Below are positions 47,831 through 57,304 of a DNA stretch of 64,000 nt, one piece after another. The translations under genes were made by a program, and so were the position numbers. Under the pieces are notes generated by a model, which did not search any database, was not told the DNA's origin, and was given only the letters and a program-made list of their open reading frames with translations. How positions within the stretch are numbered: the first letter of the stretch is position 1; every line of letters starts with the position of its first letter. This DNA is from DATKJS01 sp964551995 (GTDB lineage Bacteria > Acidobacteriota > Aminicenantia > Aminicenantales > Saccharicenantaceae): contig CAZKFD010000015.1 in assembly GCA_964551995.1 (NCBI GenBank), positions 6,886-70,885 on the forward strand, given 5' to 3'.

Positions 47831-50356
47831 ATGCTCGACGAAATCCGCATCAAGAAGGCGGCGCAGCACAATCTTAAGCACATCGACGTCGCCCTGCCCC
47901 GAAACCGGCTCATCGTGGTCACTGGCCCGTCCGGCTCCGGCAAATCGTCCCTAGCCTTCGATACGATCTTCGCCGAGGGCCAGCGCCGTTACATTGAATG
48001 CCTCTCGGCCTACGCGCGCCAGTTCATCGACCAGATGGAGAAGCCCGAAGTGGAATCCGTCGAGGGCATTTCGCCGGCGATCTCCATAGATCAAAAGACG
48101 ATCTCCGGCAACCCTCGTTCGACGGTCGGCACGATCACAGAGGTCTACGACCTGTTCCGGCTCCTCTACGCCAGGGTCGGAACGCCCCACTGCCCGAAGT
48201 GCGGCCGGGCCGTCACCTCTCAGACGCCGGAAGAGATCCAGAGAAGGATCTCCGAGGCGTTCGGGGGAGAGAAACTGAGGATCCTGGCGCCGCTTGTCAA
48301 GGGGCGGAAGGGCGAATACCAGCGCCTTTTCGAACGCCTGCGGAAGAAGGGCTTTCTCAGGGTGCGCGTCAACGGCGGCCTGCGCGAGCTCGAAGACGAG
48401 ATCCCGCTCGAAAAGAACCGGAAGCACACGATCGAGGTCCTCATCGACACTATTCGGGTTGGGCCCGATTCGGAAAGGCGGCTCCGGGAGGCCGTGGGCA
48501 AGGCCCTCGAGGTCTCGGAAGGAGAGGCCCTCGCCGTCGATGACTCCGGCCGCGAGCGGTTCTTCTCGCTCAGCCTCCTCTGTCCTTATTGCGAGATCAG
48601 CCTGCCCGAGCTCGAACCCCGGAATTTTTCCTTCAACAGCCCCTACGGCGCCTGCCCAAAGTGCCACGGCCTTGGCTACGAGACTCGGCTCGACGAGTGG
48701 GGCGAGCTCGAGCTCACCGACGAGGTCTGCCCCGAATGCGGCGGCGCCCGTCTCAAGGCGGAGAGCCTCTCCATCAAGATCGGCGACAGGAACATCCATG
48801 AGATCGGCGAGCTTCCGGCCGACGCCCTGCTCGGAGAGCTTGCCCGCTTCGAGTTTTCGGCCGCCGAGCAGCTCGTCGCCTCGAAGATCCTGAAGGAGAT
48901 CGGGGACCGGCTGCGCATCATGGAGAGCCTGGGGATGTCGTACCTCCAGCTCAACCGGACGGCCGCCTCTCTCTCCGGTGGCGAGGCCCAGCGGGTCCGG
49001 CTCGCGGTCCAGGTCGGAGCCCGCCTGCGGGGCGTCCTCTACGTCCTTGACGAGCCCACGATAGGCCTCCACCAACGCGATAACGGCCGCCTGATCGCCC
49101 TTCTGCGGGACCTGCGCGACGAGGGGAACTCCATCATCGTCGTCGAGCACGACGAGCAGACCATCCGGGCCGCCGACTACATTCTCGACCTCGGCCCGGG
49201 CGCGGGCGAGGCGGGCGGCTTCAAGGTCGCCGAGGGCCCCCTGGCCTCGATCCTCGGGTCTCCCGATTCCCTGACCGCACAGTACCTCCGAAAGGAGCGG
49301 AAGGTGCCCGTCCCGGCCGTGCGCCGCCGGCCCTCGGGCTGGCTGACGATCCGCGGGGCGCGCGAGCACAACCTGAAGGCTATCAACGTCGGGGTGCCGC
49401 TCTCGGTCATGACGGCGGTGACCGGAGTTTCGGGATCGGGCAAGAGCACGCTCATTTACGACATCCTGTACAAAGGCTTGACCAACAGGATCCACAACGC
49501 CCGCTATCGGGTGGGCCTCCATGACGGCATGGATGGCGTCGAGGCCATCGACAAGGTCGTCGCCGTGGACCAGAAGCCGATCGGTCGGACGCCGCGCTCG
49601 AACCCCGCGACATACACGGGCCTCTTCACCGCGCTGCGCGAGCTGTTCTCCCGGACCCCCGAGGCGCGCATGCGGGGCTATTCCGCCAGCCGTTTCAGCT
49701 TCAACGTCTCGGGCGGCCGGTGCGAGGAGTGCGAGGGCGCGGGCGTCAAAAAGATCGAGATGCACTTCCTGCCCGACGTCTTCGTGACCTGCGACCGTTG
49801 CGGCGGGAGGCGGTACAACAAGGAGACCCTCGCCGTCGCCTACAAGGGCCGGACGATCGCCGATTTCCTGGCCATGGCGGTCGATGATGCCTACGAGCTT
49901 CTCAAGGCCCATCCGCAGCTCAAGCGGAAGCTGGCGACCCTGAAGAGGGTGGGTCTCGGCTACATCCGCCTGGGCCAGCCGGCGCCGACCCTCTCCGGGG
50001 GGGAAGCCCAACGCATCAAGCTGACCAAGGAACTCGGCCGGCGCGCCACGGGCCGGACGCTTTACCTTCTGGACGAACCGACGACCGGCCTCCATTTCGA
50101 CGACGTGCGCCGGCTTTTGGAGGTGTTGTCGGAGCTCGTGAGCCTCGGAAACACGGTTATCATCATCGAACACAACCTTGAAGTCATCAAATATTGCGAC
50201 TATATTATTGATCTGGGGCCGGAGGGAGGAGATGAGGGGGGCCGCATCGTCGCCCAGGGGCCGCCGGAAAAGGTCGCCGCGGCTGTCCGCTCGTACACCG
50301 GACAGTACCTGAAGAAGGCCCTCGGGGACGGCCGGTCGGACCGGGAGGACGGCTGA
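47831..50356 (+). CDS. uvrA: Excinuclease ABC subunit A, compact form
   Basis: The 841-residue damage sensor has two ABC cassettes: Walker A GPSGSGKSSLAFDTIFAEGQR and GVSGSGKSTLIYD, and signature motifs LSGGEAQRVRLA and LSGGEAQRIKL. It also has Walker B VLYVLDEPTIGLHQ and TLYLLDEPTTGLHF. The UvrB-binding region and zinc sites are present (CPYCEISLPELEPRNFSF, CPKCHGLG, CEECEGAGVKKIEMHFLPD, CDRCGGRRY). Compared with the usual 940 residues, about 95 residues are missing between CPKCHGLG and CPECGGARL. ATG 47831 is preferred to TTG 47825. Confidence 0.95.
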   Translation: MLDEIRIKKAAQHNLKHIDVALPRNRLIVVTGPSGSGKSSLAFDTIFAEGQRRYIECLSAYARQFIDQMEKPEVESVEGISPAISIDQKTISGNPRSTVGTITEVYDLFRLLYARVGTPHCPKCGRAVTSQTPEEIQRRISEAFGGEKLRILAPLVKGRKGEYQRLFERLRKKGFLRVRVNGGLRELEDEIPLEKNRKHTIEVLIDTIRVGPDSERRLREAVGKALEVSEGEALAVDDSGRERFFSLSLLCPYCEISLPELEPRNFSFNSPYGACPKCHGLGYETRLDEWGELELTDEVCPECGGARLKAESLSIKIGDRNIHEIGELPADALLGELARFEFSAAEQLVASKILKEIGDRLRIMESLGMSYLQLNRTAASLSGGEAQRVRLAVQVGARLRGVLYVLDEPTIGLHQRDNGRLIALLRDLRDEGNSIIVVEHDEQTIRAADYILDLGPGAGEAGGFKVAEGPLASILGSPDSLTAQYLRKERKVPVPAVRRRPSGWLTIRGAREHNLKAINVGVPLSVMTAVTGVSGSGKSTLIYDILYKGLTNRIHNARYRVGLHDGMDGVEAIDKVVAVDQKPIGRTPRSNPATYTGLFTALRELFSRTPEARMRGYSASRFSFNVSGGRCEECEGAGVKKIEMHFLPDVFVTCDRCGGRRYNKETLAVAYKGRTIADFLAMAVDDAYELLKAHPQLKRKLATLKRVGLGYIRLGQPAPTLSGGEAQRIKLTKELGRRATGRTLYLLDEPTTGLHFDDVRRLLEVLSELVSLGNTVIIIEHNLEVIKYCDYIIDLGPEGGDEGGRIVAQGPPEKVAAAVRSYTGQYLKKALGDGRSDREDG

Positions 50357-50361
50357 GGACC

Positions 50362-51351
50362 ATGGCGTTCAAAAATATCGCCGGAAACATCCGGGTCAAA
50401 AAAATCCTGAAGATGGCCCTCGAACGGGATCGCATCCCTAATTCCCTTCTCTTCACGGGGCCGGAGGGCATCGGCAAGAGGCAGATGGCTCTGGCCCTGG
50501 CCAAGGCCCTGAACTGCCGGGAGGCCGCGGCGGATTCCTGCGACTCGTGCCCGTCGTGCCGGGCTATCGAGGCGGGCCGTTTTCCCGACGTCATGACGAT
50601 CCCGGACGCGGACCGGGACATCCTGATCGACGAGATCCGCTTCCTGAAGCAGGTGGCTTTCCTGAAGCCGATGGCCGGCCGCAAAAGGGTCTTCATCCTG
50701 AATCGGGCGGACAGCATGAACGCGGACGCGGCCAATTCGCTTCTGAAAGTCCTCGAGGAGCCGCCGTCCTTCTCTCACTTCATCCTCCTGACCGACCGTC
50801 CGTACCTCCTACTCCCGACGATCGTTTCGCGCTGCCAGACGCTCGCGTTTTCTGCCGTCCGCAATGAGGAGATTGAGAAGATCCTTGTCGAACGGGACTA
50901 CCCGCCGGACCAGGCCAGGATCCTGTCGCTCCTTGTGGACGGGAACCTCGAGCGGGCCCTGGAGCTTGACTGGGATGAGGTCCAGGCCCTGAAGGACGAA
51001 GCCTGGAAGATCTTTGAGGCGATGCTCGCCGGGAGCCGGCCGTCTCTCTTTCTGGACCGGTTCGGGTCCCTGTCGAAGTCATCGGAGGGCGAGTTCGAGG
51101 AGACGCTCCAAATCTTCTCTTCGTTCGCCCGGGACATGCTCCTCCTCCAGCTCGGCGGGGATGCCCGCTTCCTCCTCAACCCGGACTTCGAAGGCGATCT
51201 CCGCACGGCCGCGGCCGCCCTGTCCGTCGACCGTTCCCTGGAACTCCTCGCCGAGATGGACTCCGTCCTCTCTCTGCTCCCGAGGAGCCTGAACCGGAAC
51301 CTCCTGGCTTCGGCCTTTCTTTCCAGCTTTGGAGAAATCAGCCATGTCTGA
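50362..51351 (+). CDS. holB: DNA polymerase III subunit delta'
   Basis: The 329-residue clamp-loader subunit has an AAA+ domain: RIPNSLLFTGPEGIGKRQMALALAKAL (P-loop with Lys-Arg, as usual for delta', which does not hydrolyse ATP), the zinc Cys set CREAAADSCDSCPSC, and LNRADSMNADAANSLLKVLEEPP with a sensor region LLLPTIVSRCQ. It begins 5 bp after uvrA and overlaps ricT by 8 bp. Confidence 0.94.
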   Translation: MAFKNIAGNIRVKKILKMALERDRIPNSLLFTGPEGIGKRQMALALAKALNCREAAADSCDSCPSCRAIEAGRFPDVMTIPDADRDILIDEIRFLKQVAFLKPMAGRKRVFILNRADSMNADAANSLLKVLEEPPSFSHFILLTDRPYLLLPTIVSRCQTLAFSAVRNEEIEKILVERDYPPDQARILSLLVDGNLERALELDWDEVQALKDEAWKIFEAMLAGSRPSLFLDRFGSLSKSSEGEFEETLQIFSSFARDMLLLQLGGDARFLLNPDFEGDLRTAAAALSVDRSLELLAEMDSVLSLLPRSLNRNLLASAFLSSFGEISHV

Positions 51352-52027
51352 GATCATCTGCGTTCAAAGCGAGACAACGCGGCGGCTCCTCCGCGCCAGG
51401 ACCGGCGAGGAGCCCCTTCAGAAAGGCGACCGGTGCATCGTCGAGTCCGAGCTCGGTGGGGATCTGGTCGTCGTCGTCGACGACGCGAGCCTGCTCTGCC
51501 GGAACCCGAAGGCGGCCCGGACCGCCGTGCAGGTCATCCGTAAGGCCACCGACGAGGATCTTCGGAAATTCGAGTGGCTCCGCGAGAAGGAGCGGCGCGC
51601 CTTCGGCTTCTGCTTGGAGCGCATCAAAGCCCGGAACCTGCCGATGAAGCTCGTCTCGGTCCGCTATTTCTTCAGCGAGAAGAAGGGGATCTTCTATTAC
51701 ACGGCCGACGGCCGCATCGACTTCCGTCAGCTCGTCAAGGACCTGGCCAAGGAACTCCGGATGAGGATCGAGATGCGCCAGGTCGGGGTCCGCGACGAGG
51801 CCAAGATGATCGGTGGCCTCGGCGTCTGCGGCCGCTGCCTCTGCTGCTTCAGTTTCATGAAGACCTTCGAGCCGGTGACGATCCAGAAGGCTCGCAAGCA
51901 GCAGATCGTGATCAACCCGACGAAGATCTCAGGCCTCTGCGGCCGGCTGATGTGTTGCCTGGGTTTCGAGGAGCAGACGCGGGGCCGGATGTACACGGAG
52001 ACCGACGACCGCCAGAACGAGGATTGA
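51344..52027 (+). CDS. ricT: PSP1-domain protein RicT/YaaT
   Basis: The 227-residue protein has the PSP1 domain (RNLPMKLVSVRYFFSEKKGIF cited in part, DGRIDFRQLVKDLA, RIEMRQVGVRDEAK) and a Cys-rich C-terminal region GLGVCGRCLCCFSF and GLCGRLMCCLGFE that can bind Fe-S clusters in the Ric complex. ATG 51344 follows GGAGAA. The holB-ricT pairing is widely conserved. Confidence 0.93.
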   Translation: MSEIICVQSETTRRLLRARTGEEPLQKGDRCIVESELGGDLVVVVDDASLLCRNPKAARTAVQVIRKATDEDLRKFEWLREKERRAFGFCLERIKARNLPMKLVSVRYFFSEKKGIFYYTADGRIDFRQLVKDLAKELRMRIEMRQVGVRDEAKMIGGLGVCGRCLCCFSFMKTFEPVTIQKARKQQIVINPTKISGLCGRLMCCLGFEEQTRGRMYTETDDRQNED

Positions 52028-52049
52028 CCGCCCGGCCGCGCCGCCTGCT

Positions 52050-52706
52050 TCAGGACTTGGAGAGAACCTTGAACTTGACGCGCGCCGACATGGCGGCCAG
52101 GGTGCCGTCGGGCTTGAACGCCCTGACCTGCCAGGCATAGGTCCGGCCCGCCCTGAGCCCGGCCCTGACGTTTTCGGGCAGAGCGGCCCGCGTTTCCGTC
52201 GTCGTCGCGTCCCAGAGGACCGTGTTCCCGGAAGAGAGGCTGAGCCGGTACTGCATGCCCGGCCCGGCACTTTTCCATTCGATGAAGGCCGGGGCTTCGA
52301 CCATGCCGCCCTGGGGAGTGACAGGCGTCACAGAGGCGCCCCGGACGGTTTCGTCCCCCGAGAGGAGGAACTCGGGGGACAGGGCCGCCCGCCGGGGGAG
52401 GAGGAACCAAAGGGCGAAGAGGACCGCGGCCGCAGAAACGGCCACGACAGCCAGCCGCGGGGGGGTGAGGAAGGACGACCGTTTCCGGCCCCCCGCTTTC
52501 CGTGGAACGCCGCGCCCCTCCGCCTCCTCCTCGGCTCCGAAGACGCCCTCTTTCTTGAGGATCTGGATGATCTCGTCGCGCTCGCTCATCTTTTCGAAGC
52601 AGGACCGGCAGATAAAATAATGCTCCTCGAAATCTGTCTGCTCCTCGGCGGCCATCTTGTCCAGGAGGTAGCTGTCGATGAGGTCTTCATAACGGCATTT
52701 GCGCAT
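52050..52706 (-). CDS. Membrane anti-sigma factor with zinc-binding N-terminus
   Basis: The 218-residue protein has an N-terminal zinc anti-sigma motif (His-x3-Cys-x2-Cys in EEHYFICRSCFEKM), a linker, one transmembrane helix (LAVVAVSAAAVLFALWFLL), and a periplasmic domain of beta-sandwich type (APAFIEWKSAGPGMQYRLSL, TYAWQVRAFKPDGTLAA) resembling fibronectin III-like folds. It directly follows an ECF sigma factor gene on the same strand, so it is most likely that factor's anti-sigma. ATG 52706 is preferred on a GGCAGGTG Shine-Dalgarno; 52733 is an alternative. Confidence 0.78.
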   Translation of the reverse strand: MRKCRYEDLIDSYLLDKMAAEEQTDFEEHYFICRSCFEKMSERDEIIQILKKEGVFGAEEEAEGRGVPRKAGGRKRSSFLTPPRLAVVAVSAAAVLFALWFLLPRRAALSPEFLLSGDETVRGASVTPVTPQGGMVEAPAFIEWKSAGPGMQYRLSLSSGNTVLWDATTTETRAALPENVRAGLRAGRTYAWQVRAFKPDGTLAAMSARVKFKVLSKS

Positions 52707-52768
52707 GTCCGACACCTGCCTGGATTTCACCATTTTAGTCGACTCGGCGGATGGGAAAATGGAAAATT

Positions 52769-53269
52769 TTAGGCCCGCAGGCTCTTGCGGATAAGCTTGA
52801 CGGCGTAGTTCACGCGCTCGCTGACCCGGCGGGGCGAGATACCCAGCTCGCGGGCCACCTCATCACGAGGAAGCTCTTTATAATAATAGAGATACAGGAC
52901 ATCGCGGAACTTCGGTTTGAGCCCCTGGACGAGGGCCGAGATCTGGCGGGACCGCTCCCGTCCCTCGGTTTCATCATGGGGGTCGGGGAAGGGCGCGGGC
53001 TCCGGGGCGTGGCGCAGGACCTTGGTCTTCTGGCGGATGTGGTCGATGATCCGCCGGCTCGTGATCGTATAGAGGAACGTCCCGACCGAGCTGTCGCCGC
53101 GGAAGGCGCCGGTCTTGACCTTCTCGATGGCCTGCGTGAGGATCTCGTCGACGACGTCCTCCCAGTCCGGCGTGGAGCTCCCGAGGGCCTTGCGGACGCG
53201 GAAGGAGATGACGGACCGGTACTGGAGGATGGCCTCTTCGAGCGGCAGCCCCTTTTTTTCGATCGCCAC
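52769..53269 (-). CDS. ECF-type RNA polymerase sigma factor
   Basis: The 166-residue sigma factor has region 2 (VVDEILTQAIEKVKTGAFRGDSSVGTFLYTITSRRIIDHIR) cited in part as FRGDSSVGTFLYTI, and region 4 (LKPKFRDVLYLYYYKELPRDEVARELGIS cited in part as RDEVARELGISPRRVSERV). The start is probably GTG 53269, because a consensus -10 lies at 53279-53284 upstream of it; the longer TTG 53308 lies inside the promoter. The pair with the anti-sigma gene is a typical envelope stress module. Confidence 0.85.
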   Translation of the reverse strand: MAIEKKGLPLEEAILQYRSVISFRVRKALGSSTPDWEDVVDEILTQAIEKVKTGAFRGDSSVGTFLYTITSRRIIDHIRQKTKVLRHAPEPAPFPDPHDETEGRERSRQISALVQGLKPKFRDVLYLYYYKELPRDEVARELGISPRRVSERVNYAVKLIRKSLRA

Positions 53270-53278
53270 GGCCCTTTC

Positions 53279-53308
53279 ATTATAGAAAGCGCCCGGCGGA
53301 CTCCACAA
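53279..53308 (-). promoter_or_regulatory. Promoter for the sigma/anti-sigma pair
   Basis: A perfect TATAAT (53279-53284, minus strand) lies 18 bp from TTGTGG (53303-53308), 3/6. The transcript would start within about 5 bp of the GTG, giving a very short leader. Confidence 0.4.
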
Positions 53309-53405
53309 CCTCTCTTGGAGTCAATCTTCTCTCCCCCCCAACGGCTAGCCGGATGCCTTTCGGGGTGATCCGCAGGGCGCGGGGCGGGGGCGGGCCGCCG
53401 CTCGT

Positions 53406-55757
53406 TCAGAACTCGTCCTTGTCGGCCTTGTCCTTCATCATGCCCTTGAGGTAGGCCTTGCGGTCGACGAGGATCTCGCGCGGCTTGCTGCCGTCCGGCT
53501 CGCCGATGAGGCCTTCGGCGTGCATCTGGTCGATGATCCGCGCCGCGCGGGCGTAGCCGAGCTTGAGCCGCCTCTGGAGGTAGGACGCGGAGGCCTGGCC
53601 CGTCGTCATCACGAGCTGGACGGCCTCGCCGTAGCGCTCGTCCTTTTCGCCCGACTCGTCCCAGAGCTGCTCGGCGTCCCCTCGGACGGCCTGGACGATG
53701 CGTTCGTCGAAGGTCGGCGTCCCCTGGCTCTTCACGAACTTGACCAGCCGGCGGACCTCCGGAATGGAGATGTAGGCGCAGTGGAGGCGGATGAGCCGGG
53801 GGAAATTCGGCGGCAAGAAGAGCATGTCCCCCATGCCCAGGAGCTTGTCCGCGCCGACCGTGTCGATGATGATCCGGGAGTCGACCTTGGAGGGGACTCG
53901 GAAGGCGATGCGGCAGGAGAAGTTGTTCTTGATGGTCCCGGTGATGACGTCGATCGATGGGCGCTGCGTGGCCATGACGAGGTGGATGCCGACGGCCCGG
54001 GCCAGCTGGGCCAGCCGGCCGATGAAGAACTCAACCTCCTGGGCCCCGACCATCATCAGCTCGGCCAGCTCGTCGATGATGATGACGAAGTAGGGAAGGG
54101 GCTGGAAGGCCTCCCGCTCCTCGTCGGTGAGCTTGCCCTTCTTCTCCGCGAGGATCTGCCGCATCTGCTGGTTGTACTGGTCGATGTTCCGGACCTTGAT
54201 GCTCTGAAGCTTCCTGTAGCGCTCCTCCATCTTGCGCACGATGTCCATGAGCGCGACGTGGGCCTTCTTGGGATCGTTGATGACGGGGCAGAGGAGATGC
54301 GGGATGTCCTCGTAGAGCGAGAACTCGAGGCGCTTCGGGTCGATGAGGACGATCTTCACCTCCTCGGGCGTGGCCTTGTAGAGGATGCTGGCGATGAGGG
54401 AATTGAGGGCGACGCTCTTCCCTGTCCCCGTCGACCCGGCGATGAGGAGATGGGGCATGACTGCGAGGTCGGTGATGTAAACGCCTCCGTGGACGTCCTT
54501 GCCCAGGGCGAAGGCGAGCTTGGACGGCGAGTTGAGGAACTTCTCGGACTCGATGATGTCACGGAGCTTGATGATCTCCCGCTTGTTGTTGGGGATCTCG
54601 ACGCCGAGCGAGGACTTGCCCGGGATCCGCTGGATGCGGACGGACTCCGCTTCCAGGGCGAGAGAGAGATCCTCGGTGAGGTTGGCCACCTGGCTGACCT
54701 TGATGCCCGGAGCCGGGTAGAACTCGTAGGTCGTGATCACCGGGCCCGGGTGGTATTCGCGGACCTCGCCCTCGATGCCGAACTCCCTGAGCTTCTGCTC
54801 GATCCGCTGTTTCTTGTCGAAAAGCTCGTCCTTGTCGATCTTCTCCGCCGGCTTCCCGGGGTCGAGAAGGCTGAACGCGGGGAATTGGTATTCGCCTTTT
54901 TTGCCCAGGTCGGGGAAGAGGAGCTTTTGCGGCGGGGGCGGGGCCACGGGCTTGAAGGTAGGGGGCGGCTCGAGGGCCTTCCGAGCCTCCTTGTCCTTTT
55001 TTCTTCGCTCCTTCTCGGCCTTCTTTTCCGCCCGGCGGTCGGGCTTTTCCTGTGGCGCCCCGGCCGCCTCCGGCTCGGCCGGCACGGCGTATTTCTTCTG
55101 GACCTTCTCCCTCATCTTGTCCCGCTCCTTGTTTTTCCGGTAGCGGGTGACGCGGATCCGGACTTCATGGAAGGTGCTGTCCAGGGTGCCTTTGAAGAAC
55201 CGGAGGGTCTTCGCGAGGGACCAGCGCGTGGAAAAGAGCAGGAAGAGTCCGAAAGCCGCCAGGAGGAAGACGAACGAACCCGCGGAACTCAGGTACCTCT
55301 GGAGAACCGCGAGAAGGAGGCTGCCGATGATTCCCCCCGCCTGAATGACGGTTCCCCTCCAGGGGATATTGGCGAGGAGGAGCTGGGAGAAAGGGGCGAG
55401 GATCAGGAAGAGAAGGAGGACGGCGCCCAGGCGCCGGACGAGGCTCCCGGCCCGGCCGCGGACGACAGCCTTCGCGGCCACGTAGCCGAGCGCGAAGGGC
55501 AGGAGAAAGACGACAAAGCCCAGGAGCCAGAGCAGGGCTTCGGCGACATAGGCGCCGACGTGGCCCGCGTAGTTGTGGACGTGGTAGCCGGGGGGCGGCG
55601 CGTTTGCGAACGAGGGGTCCAGGGAGTTGTAGCTGACGAGGCTGATCAGGGCGAAAAGGGCGAAAAAGATGAGCACGAGGCCGGTGATTTCGGCGGCCCG
55701 GCCCTGTTTCGCGGCCGGGGACCTGCCGTTCGCCGCGCCTTTTCTTGCCCGTTTCAT
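53406..55757 (-). CDS. ftsK: DNA translocase FtsK/SpoIIIE
   Basis: The 783-residue protein has four N-terminal membrane helices (to about 190), a Lys/Glu/Pro linker, and the motor with YEFYPAPGIKVSQVANLTEDLSLAL (cited in part), Walker A GSTGTGKSVALNS (about 440-447), Walker B FVIIIDELAELMM and QRPSIDVITG. The C-terminal gamma domain (TGQASASYLQRRLKLGYARAA) reads DNA orientation. It segregates chromosomes at the division septum. rsmA lies 9 bp upstream. Confidence 0.96.
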   Translation of the reverse strand: MKRARKGAANGRSPAAKQGRAAEITGLVLIFFALFALISLVSYNSLDPSFANAPPPGYHVHNYAGHVGAYVAEALLWLLGFVVFLLPFALGYVAAKAVVRGRAGSLVRRLGAVLLLFLILAPFSQLLLANIPWRGTVIQAGGIIGSLLLAVLQRYLSSAGSFVFLLAAFGLFLLFSTRWSLAKTLRFFKGTLDSTFHEVRIRVTRYRKNKERDKMREKVQKKYAVPAEPEAAGAPQEKPDRRAEKKAEKERRKKDKEARKALEPPPTFKPVAPPPPQKLLFPDLGKKGEYQFPAFSLLDPGKPAEKIDKDELFDKKQRIEQKLREFGIEGEVREYHPGPVITTYEFYPAPGIKVSQVANLTEDLSLALEAESVRIQRIPGKSSLGVEIPNNKREIIKLRDIIESEKFLNSPSKLAFALGKDVHGGVYITDLAVMPHLLIAGSTGTGKSVALNSLIASILYKATPEEVKIVLIDPKRLEFSLYEDIPHLLCPVINDPKKAHVALMDIVRKMEERYRKLQSIKVRNIDQYNQQMRQILAEKKGKLTDEEREAFQPLPYFVIIIDELAELMMVGAQEVEFFIGRLAQLARAVGIHLVMATQRPSIDVITGTIKNNFSCRIAFRVPSKVDSRIIIDTVGADKLLGMGDMLFLPPNFPRLIRLHCAYISIPEVRRLVKFVKSQGTPTFDERIVQAVRGDAEQLWDESGEKDERYGEAVQLVMTTGQASASYLQRRLKLGYARAARIIDQMHAEGLIGEPDGSKPREILVDRKAYLKGMMKDKADKDEF

Positions 55758-55766
55758 TGGCCGGAA

Positions 55767-56579
55767 TTATATCATAGCGGCTTGCTGTCTGGAATTAAGG
55801 GCCCGGAAGAGGGCGAAGAGGGTTTCCGCCAGGAGTTGCTCGGCGCGCGCGTTCCTGGCCAGCCCGAGCGCCTCGTAAACTCCGGCGAGCCGCTCGGGGC
55901 CCACGTCCCGGGCGAGGTTATTCCAGAGGGTCTTGCGCCGTCCGGCGAACGCCTCCCGGAGGAACGTGCGGAAGGCCTCGTCCGCCGCGCCCGGGAGGAC
56001 GGGCTTCGGACGCCGCCGCAGGATGAGCAGGGCGGATTTTACTTCGGGCGGAGGCGAGAAGGCGCCCGGGGCGACGGTGAAGGCGATCTTCGCTTCGAAC
56101 TCGTTCCGGATGAGGATCCCGAGCGGGGCGTAGGCCTTCGAGCCGGGCCCGGCCATGACGCGGCCGGCCACCTCCTTCTGCACGAGGAACGCAGCGTCGG
56201 AGAGATGGTCCCGTTCCTCGAGGACGCGGAAGAGGAGCGGCGTGGAGATCGAGTAGGGGATGTTCCCCGCGATCCTGAGCGCCGGCACGCCGGCCGCGAG
56301 GACGAGCGCGCCGATGTCGATGGTCAGGGCGTCGCCGTGGACGACATCGACGTTGGCCGGCATCGCTTCCCGCAGCCCCGGCATGAGCCGTCCGTCTTTC
56401 TCGACCGCGATGACCTTCCCGGCCGTCTCCGCGAGGAGGGCCGTCAGGACGCCTTTCCCGGCCCCGATCTCCAGGATGACGTCCTCCCGGCGGGGGGCTA
56501 TGGCGGCGACGATCCTGAGGAGGACGGCCCGGTTCGCGAGGAAGTGCTGCCCGAGGGCGTGCCGGCGCGATTTTTTCAT
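55767..56579 (-). CDS. rsmA: 16S rRNA dimethyladenosine transferase
   Basis: The 270-residue enzyme dimethylates two adenines near the 16S 3' end. Motifs are ALGQHFLANRAVLLRIV, EIGAGKGVLTALLAE (SAM binding), VDVVHGDALTIDI and the catalytic RIAGNIPYSISTPLLFR, with RRKTLWNNL near the C-terminus. It is co-directional with ftsK. Confidence 0.95.
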   Translation of the reverse strand: MKKSRRHALGQHFLANRAVLLRIVAAIAPRREDVILEIGAGKGVLTALLAETAGKVIAVEKDGRLMPGLREAMPANVDVVHGDALTIDIGALVLAAGVPALRIAGNIPYSISTPLLFRVLEERDHLSDAAFLVQKEVAGRVMAGPGSKAYAPLGILIRNEFEAKIAFTVAPGAFSPPPEVKSALLILRRRPKPVLPGAADEAFRTFLREAFAGRRKTLWNNLARDVGPERLAGVYEALGLARNARAEQLLAETLFALFRALNSRQQAAMI

Positions 56580-56609
56580 GGTCTTGCGGGCGGTCCGCCA
56601 TCCCGGCCT

Positions 56610-56638
56610 ATCATATCGCTTTTCGGGATCGGAACCAA
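56610..56638 (-). promoter_or_regulatory. Candidate promoter for rsmA-ftsK
   Basis: TTGGTT (56633-56638, minus strand), 17 bp, TATGAT (56610-56615): 3/6 and 5/6 of the consensus. Confidence 0.35.
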
Positions 56639-56665
56639 CCGACCCGGCGCCGCGTCGCGGCTCCG

Positions 56666-56694
56666 TTGACGCCGGACACTCGCGGGCCTATAAT
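56666..56694 (+). promoter_or_regulatory. Promoter for the receiver-accD-folC genes (distal)
   Basis: TTGACG (56666-56671), 17 bp, TATAAT (56689-56694): 5/6 and 6/6 of the consensus. It gives a leader of about 110 nt before ATG 56811. Confidence 0.65.
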
Positions 56695-56769
56695 TCGGGA
56701 AGGGGAGGGGGTTGCGGACGCGCGCCCCGAGAAAAGTTTTCCTTTCGCCCCTGGGGCCCGGGCTGGCGT

Positions 56770-56798
56770 TTGACAAGGCCCCGGGTTTTCAATAAATT
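56770..56798 (+). promoter_or_regulatory. Promoter for the receiver-accD-folC genes (proximal)
   Basis: TTGACA (56770-56775), 17 bp, TAAATT (56793-56798): 6/6 and 4/6 of the consensus. Transcription would begin only a few bases before the ATG at 56811. Confidence 0.45.
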
Positions 56799-56810
56799 AA
56801 GTGGGCGCTT

Positions 56811-57304
56811 ATGGCTGAAAAAAAAGTCCTGATCGTCGATTACGACATGCAGAGCGTGGATGCTCTGAGCCGGCTGGTCAGGTCGCAGAAAGTCCAGGTC
56901 ATCACCGCCTCCGACGGCCAGATGGGGTACGAGAAGTTCCGGTCCGAGAAGCCCGACCTGGTCATCTTGGAGGCCATCCTGCCCAAAATCCACGGCTTCG
57001 ATTTGACGAAGAAGATCAGCCAGGAATCCGGCGGCCAGGTCCCCGTCGTGATCGTGACCGGCCTTTACAAGGGCCCCCACTACCGGCACGAGGCCGTTTC
57101 CACGTTCGGTGCCTCGGACTACTTCGAGAAACCCGTGGACCCCGAGCGCTTTGTCGAAACGATCCGGACGCTGATGCAAGAAGACGAAGACATCGACGAA
57201 AGCCTCCCGGATTCGAACAGGATCGTAGAGTCCCTGTCCCAGCGGCTGCGGGAAAAAGCCGACGGGAGGCCGGGCCCGCCCGGGGAGGGGAAGGGCAGAG
57301 CCGA

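Noticed and set aside
47951..50173. Long minus-strand open frame opposite uvrA
   Set aside because: Antisense shadow of a clear UvrA gene.
53520..56669. 1,049-codon plus-strand open frame opposite ftsK and rsmA
   Set aside because: Low-complexity antisense frame; ftsK and rsmA on the other strand have full motif sets.
56580..56810. tRNA or small RNA in the rsmA/receiver gap
   Set aside because: No cloverleaf or T-loop sequence; the gap is explained by promoters on both strands.
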